Shown here piece after piece: positions 40,325 through 40,608 of a DNA stretch of 40,608 bases. The translations under genes were made by a program, and so were the position numbers. The stretch comes from UBA10364 sp049611965 (GTDB lineage: Bacteria; Bacteroidota; Bacteroidia; Flavobacteriales; Schleiferiaceae). The stretch is from contig JBMZBC010000019.1 in the NCBI GenBank assembly GCA_049611965.1, positions 1 through 40,608 on the forward strand. Direction: 5' to 3'. Position 1 is the first letter of the stretch, and each line of letters begins with the position of its first letter. Under the pieces are notes generated by a model. It worked only from the letters and a program-made list of their open reading frames with translations. It was not told the DNA's origin and did not search any database.

Positions 40325-40608
40325 CAATCGCTGCGCCGCATTCATCAGCGCCAGCCATACAGTTTCATAGAGGTCTAGAATTTCCTGTGGTAGTATATCA
40401 GCTAAAACCATCAGAGGGATGCATGCCCATATCATTAGGGTTATGAGTGGAACGACCAATAGATTTCCAGCAAGGAAATAAGGACTAGAACCACCGAACG
40501 CCCCTTGTACTAAGGGCAATGTCGCAGACCAAGCGGCCAATGAAATCTGAATCGGCACAAAAAACCAACTCCCTTTCTTACGGATACGCCTGTAACTGTA
40601 ATGCAGGA
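40298..40608 (-). CDS. comEC: ComEC/Rec2-like DNA uptake protein, C-terminal part (cut by window edge)
   Basis: The frame is open from the right edge and ends at 40298. It encodes membrane segments FFVPIQISLAAWSATLPLVQ and FLAGNLLVVPLITLMIWACI, then VLADILPQEILDLYETVW. The order of a basic RKKGSW segment, a sequence of the type ISLAAxxxTLPL, and LxxNLLVVPL is that of the competence family (PF03772) near its end. The GTG at 40558 is not used as the start because the reading frame continues upstream. It probably lacks the beta-lactamase-like domain, since the protein ends soon after the membrane part. The call rests on pattern memory. Confidence 0.75.
   Translation of the reverse strand, partial: LHYSYRRIRKKGSWFFVPIQISLAAWSATLPLVQGAFGGSSPYFLAGNLLVVPLITLMIWACIPLMVLADILPQEILDLYETVWLALMNAAQRLLFVLKELG

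Noticed and set aside
1..40608. CRISPR array, IS element, prophage, rRNA operon
   Set aside because: I saw no regular repeat-spacer pattern, transposase, phage structural gene or rRNA sequence on either strand.

Overview
The window looks like a chromosomal segment of a member of the phylum Bacteroidota, probably order Flavobacteriales. Four secreted proteins end in, or appear to end in, type IX secretion (T9SS) C-terminal sorting domains (a YPNPA-type motif in the clearest cases). Promoters match the Bacteroidetes form TTG-N19-TAnnTTTG. The block folP-cdaA facing DUF1599, a DoxX-like gene, tpiA, prmA and clpS is a Bacteroidota-type gene order. I cannot name the genus. I see no rRNA, CRISPR array, intact IS or prophage. 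Genes run off both edges: an unrecognised C-terminus on the left and a ComEC-like C-terminus on the right.

Left part (1-10.6 kb): a RelE/HigB-like toxin with an XRE antitoxin is followed by a reverse operon of ornithine aminotransferase, a membrane acyltransferase and a thioredoxin-like protein. A T9SS-exported Omp28-like protein, the rRNA methyltransferase RlmD, a PyrR-like phosphoribosyltransferase and shikimate kinase come next. tRNA-Lys(TTT), tRNA-Leu(GAG), an alpha/beta hydrolase, a lipoprotein MsrB and tRNA-Val(TAC) complete this part.

Middle (10.6-24.4 kb) is accessory: an inverted duplication of terminator sequence behind tRNA-Val, small envelope proteins, and a DUF805 gene and an NfeD gene that appear eroded into each other. 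It also holds a SGNH hydrolase, a CIA30-domain protein, two predicted outer membrane proteins, an exported isoaspartyl peptidase/asparaginase, phenylalanine 4-hydroxylase, two overlapping Crp-like regulators, two further T9SS cargo proteins (one an esterase-like hydrolase), an AlkB-type hydroxylase, a Cys-rich lipoprotein and a polytopic membrane protein.

Right part (24.5-40.6 kb): an ABC-F ATPase whose two ATP sites are asymmetric, a secreted coiled-coil protein, a SulP anion transporter and tRNA-Arg(ACG) lying beside a hairpin cluster that carries a second copy of the tRNA 3' end. A seven-gene reverse series follows, in transcription order DUF1599 (internally duplicated), DoxX-like, lone ABC permease, tpiA, prmA, a 1463-residue secreted protein of unknown function, clpS. 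folP and cdaA (c-di-AMP synthase) diverge from it and overlap each other.

Coupling is tight throughout: several neighbours share TAATG stop/start junctions. The strongest candidates for something undescribed are the giant secreted protein in the tpiA-prmA-clpS operon, the asymmetric ABC-F protein, the fused DUF805/NfeD remnant, the tRNA-Arg hairpin array and the overlapping Crp-like regulator pair.
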